From contig WION01000139.1 of NCBI GenBank assembly GCA_015039365.1, positions 1-64,000 on the forward strand: a stretch of 64,000 nt of DNA, written 5' to 3'. The notes beneath the pieces were generated by a model that saw only the letters and a program-made list of their open reading frames with translations, did no database searches and had not been told where the DNA came from. The stretch comes from Amanita rubescens. Its lineage: Eukaryota > Basidiomycota > Agaricomycetes > Agaricales > Amanitaceae. Every line of letters starts with the position of its first letter. The first letter of the stretch is position 1. This document shows positions 61,316-64,000 of the stretch, piece after piece. The translations under genes and the position numbers were made by a program.

Positions 61316-62054
61316 AAAAGTCATTTTACCTGGTGTAAGTATCTTGTGTGTGCTAGTAACGTGTCCATTTTGTACTATTATCATCCATCGTATATTGCAT
61401 TTACTACGCAAAAAACATGACAAGTCTTGTTACTGCCACTGCAACCCATAAGGCAAACGCTCGGCTCTTGTTCCTCGAGAATGTTTCACTGCTTGAACGC
61501 GTCACTGGTCAAAGTCCATTACGCTCCCACGGAACGAGGCAGAAGTGCGATACTTGTCCCTATCGAAATGTTATCGAGGTGGGTGCTTGACGTTAAAAGA
61601 ACGGAGGCTCACTGAACATGATCCCGCAGCGAGCCGCAATGCAACCCGTACTCACTTCAAGACAACCTCATACGCAGTGCTCAAGCGCTCAACCTTCAAG
61701 AGTGCTCGTGATTGAACAAAATCATCAGGCTAGATACTTATAATTATCTGGTTTTATCGTTTTTGAAGCCGTCTGATGGTGAATTTTACGGTGCAGGGGT
61801 GACCGGTGACCGTGTTGAAAACCGGGATCAAGCTCATCATGCCTGACTGAGTTTAACGGGATGACCGTGAATCCGTGACAAACCAAGGGTACGGTGGATT
61901 GCATAGAGGAACAGGAAGGCTGGTGCAGTGGCCTCAGACTGGCAAAGCCTTATTAGATGAACGAGACGGATGGGATCCTAGAAGTCTGGTAAGTAGGGTC
62001 GACTATGGCCTGGGATTAGCTGATTCGGCTTGGGACCAACGTTTACCCGCCTCG
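61316..62054. other. Intergenic, no gene supported
   Basis: Downstream region of the membrane-protein gene. Short frames only. Confidence 0.5.
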
Positions 62055-62162
62055 TATAAAATGGCCTGCATCCGCCTCGCAAAACCGCAGCTGGTATCGT
62101 TATTCTTGCGCATGCTACTCATCTTTGTACTCGGCATTTCGGTCATGGCGGCGATTCCATGA
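62055..62162 (+). pseudogene. GxW-family fragment: promoter plus truncated signal peptide
   Basis: TATAAAA at 62055 and CAGCTGGTATCG at 62088, a mutated initiator at the normal 33-bp distance. The frame RMLLIFVLGISVMAAIP follows almost immediately and ends in TGA at 62160-62162, exactly where the mature protein should start. The 5' leader and UTR intron seen in intact copies are missing. It is 7.4 kb from the nearest intact member. Confidence 0.6.
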
Positions 62163-62328
62163 CATCTAGTATTCATCAAAGAGACCGCTCGGCAGGGTCG
62201 GATGGCAGCTCGGATTCAAATATTCAAACCTAAGGTACTCCCCAAGTCCCGGCACAACGGATTGGTCTCTGATCGGCATATTGACCAAAACAAAATTGAT
62301 CGGCCTCAAGAGTCAAGATTATCGTGGT

Positions 62329-63294
62329 ATGTACAGTCCCACCATGACCTCCCCGTCTCACTCCCGCTCTCCCTCAGTCTCACCCCCCCAGGATAAAGTC
62401 CTCACCCTCCGTGCCCTCCTCAGCACAAAAGACGTAGGCATCATTAATGTCGCTGAACTTAGAGACTGCACGGGCGTCAACAGCAACGTCATTTCCGGCG
62501 TGCATGTGCTCGTTCTGGCTGTAACGGGCTCTGTCCATGCGGTGGCAAAGGCATACACTCAACTCGTATCCGCAAACCCCTCTTCCCCCATCACCTCCAT
62601 ACGTCTCCTCATCTCCCACAGCCTCATGGGCGCCATTATCGGCCGCCAAGGTATCAAGATAAAGGCCATACAAGACTCTTCTGGCGCACGTATGATCGCC
62701 GCCAAAGCCATGCTGCCCGAATCCACGGAACGTATTGTCGATGTCCAGGGAACCCCCGAAGCCATCGGGCTCGCGATTGAAGAAATCGGGAAATGTTTGT
62801 TGGAAAACTGGGAGAGGGGATTGGACACCGTGCTTTTTAACCCCAGTAACGCTCACGATGATGACTTGGGCGGGAGTAGGCGTTCTCGTCGCCAGGATGG
62901 CGACGCTGGTAGAAGCCAAAAATCAGGCAAAAGCCAAAAATCAGACAGAAGCCAAAAACATGGCAGGGGCCAATATCGCAGATATAAAAAATATGACAAA
63001 TCTAAACGCCAAAAATCTTCCTCAGGATCTCCCGCGTCCAATCTCCGCACACAAAACATATCCATCCTGTCAGACATGGTGGGCTGTATCATTGGCCGGG
63101 GTGGAACAAAAATAACCGAAACCCGTCGTCTGTCTGGATCCAAGATCTCCATCGCCAAGACACCTCACGACGAGACAGGCGAGCGCATGTTTACCATCAT
63201 TGGCACGCCAGAGTCCAACGAAAAAGCACTATTCCTGCTTTATCATCAGCTTGAGAACGAGAAAGAAAGGAGACAGACTGAGCCTCAGGAGTGA
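62329..63294 (+). CDS. KH-domain RNA-binding protein (PCBP/Hek2/Rnc1-like), first KH domain degenerate, intronless
   Basis: 321 residues from the first ATG in frame; the frame is open upstream to 62281. The sequence has the three-KH layout of poly(C)-binding proteins that regulate mRNA stability and localisation. KH2 (LMGAIIGRQGIKIKAIQ, GRQG loop) and KH3 (MVGCIIGRGGTKITETR, GRGG loop) look functional. KH1 reads STKDVGIINVAELRDCTGV, where the family norm has a G-K-x-G loop between GxII and NVAELR, so the loop is deleted. A basic linker (residues about 190-235) contains tandem SQK(S/H) repeats. The lack of introns contrasts with neighbouring genes and suggests a retrocopy. Confidence 0.8.
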   Translation: MYSPTMTSPSHSRSPSVSPPQDKVLTLRALLSTKDVGIINVAELRDCTGVNSNVISGVHVLVLAVTGSVHAVAKAYTQLVSANPSSPITSIRLLISHSLMGAIIGRQGIKIKAIQDSSGARMIAAKAMLPESTERIVDVQGTPEAIGLAIEEIGKCLLENWERGLDTVLFNPSNAHDDDLGGSRRSRRQDGDAGRSQKSGKSQKSDRSQKHGRGQYRRYKKYDKSKRQKSSSGSPASNLRTQNISILSDMVGCIIGRGGTKITETRRLSGSKISIAKTPHDETGERMFTIIGTPESNEKALFLLYHQLENEKERRQTEPQE

Positions 63295-63527
63295 GCTACG
63301 CCACCTATTCTTGGACTGATTTCCCCCCAAGCCTCAGACTGACATTGGACCCGCTACTGTAAATCTCCTTACCTATCTTCAGAACATCCTCAGATCAGAT
63401 TTTTTTCGGCCTTACAATGTACCGTCTGATTAAGTATTGTTTGGCGGTGATCCTACTGCCTACTATGCCCGCTTCAGATTCGAGTGAAAAGAACACAAAC
63501 TATTCGTCGGATAGATTTACTTCAATC
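63295..63527. other. Intergenic between convergent genes
   Basis: No feature recognised; 3' regions of the KH gene and the minus-strand gene. Confidence 0.5.
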
Positions 63528-63717
63528 TCAGCGCTGAACGTCTCTATCAACGCCTCCGACCGGTACAGCGGTCAACTTTGAATACGATTGTAGGCTTTGG
63601 ATCTGGCGTGTGGTATCCTGGGCTTGCAACGCTTTAGCTTCTCGAGTCGCTGCTCGTTCTTGTTCACGTCGGAGATCGTCTCGGGATTGGTATAACCAGG
63701 GTTGACTCGCTGCTATC
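63528..63717 (-). CDS. Terminal exon of a small charged protein, partial model
   Basis: A minus frame begins after a plausible acceptor (GCGTTGCAG) and reads ASQPWLYQSRDDLRREQERA, then AATREAKALQAQDTTRQIQS, a charged amphipathic helix, to a stop at 63528. A short first exon may be the ATG at about 63852 (MSDQSP before GTGACG), which joins in phase, or may lie beyond the window. No family recognised. Confidence 0.35.
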
Positions 63718-64000
63718 TGCAACGCCAAAATTGACAATCTACGTATCACACCGACTCGCTTCTCTGAGCATCCGACAACTTACGTAGGTACACAAGACAA
63801 TAGCGAGAGGAGTTGCGGGAAGGACTCTACGTCACCGGTGATTGATCTGACATTGTCCTTTTGGTAATCATGGGTGAGCGGATGCTGTTGGGGGGTACGA
63901 ATGACCTTTTGTGGTTGTGGTCCAATGCGAAGACGTTTGCAATGCCGGGGGCGTTAGGGCCAGCTGTTGATGATGGGTTATGAGAAATTGAAGTAGGAGG

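Overview
The window is nuclear DNA of a filamentous basidiomycete, most likely an Agaricomycete. Genes are split by many short (about 50-60 nt) GT-AG introns with CTAAC/CTGAC-like branch sites. There are micro-exons, fungal families (GH16 glucanase, P450, membrane-anchored histidine acid phosphatase) and fungal LTR retrotransposons. No bacterial operon features are seen. Exon models below were joined by hand from reading frame and splice signals.

Layout. 1-3.7 kb: a tandemly repeated unit with one intact and two broken copies of a small unknown gene. 4-14.5 kb: conventional genes between two identical tRNA-Asp(GTC) genes: a Nudix hydrolase, a GPI-type GH16 glucanase, a cytochrome P450 and a membrane-anchored coiled-coil protein. 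15-20 kb and 35-55 kb (plus a fragment at 62 kb): an expanded family of small secreted proteins, here called the GxW family, with 14 intact three-exon (once two-exon) genes and several relics. 20.35-34.78 kb: two nested, apparently very young LTR retrotransposons, a Ty3/gypsy chromovirus carrying a Ty1/copia element in its 3' LTR. 44.06-45.72 kb: a foldback element with long inverted termini and satellite-like interior. 52-61.3 kb: conventional genes again (an acidic low-complexity protein with a Cys-rich motif, a His acid phosphatase, a conserved unknown, a large membrane protein). 62.3-63.3 kb: an intronless KH-domain gene whose first KH domain has lost its RNA-binding loop.

The most striking signal is the GxW family. 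Copies share a signal peptide, two phase-0 introns, a 5'-UTR intron and a promoter made of an upstream element (core TGCGGGTTTCATGGCC), a TATA box and an initiator-like AGAGCYGGTCTCCA 31-35 bp after the TATA. The mature coding sequence is so diverged that only a G-x-W at the end of exon 1 and a W-x-R at the end of exon 2 are constant. Promoter and intron sequences look more conserved than the mature exons, the pattern expected of secreted proteins under diversifying selection, such as effectors.

The retroelements also show readable mechanisms: a gypsy transcript that can prime itself, a textbook -1 frameshift signal between its gag and pol, and a copia leader in which splicing out one intron leaves an mRNA whose first ATG is the gag-pol start. 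Functions of the GxW family and of the repeated 1-3.7 kb gene are unknown.
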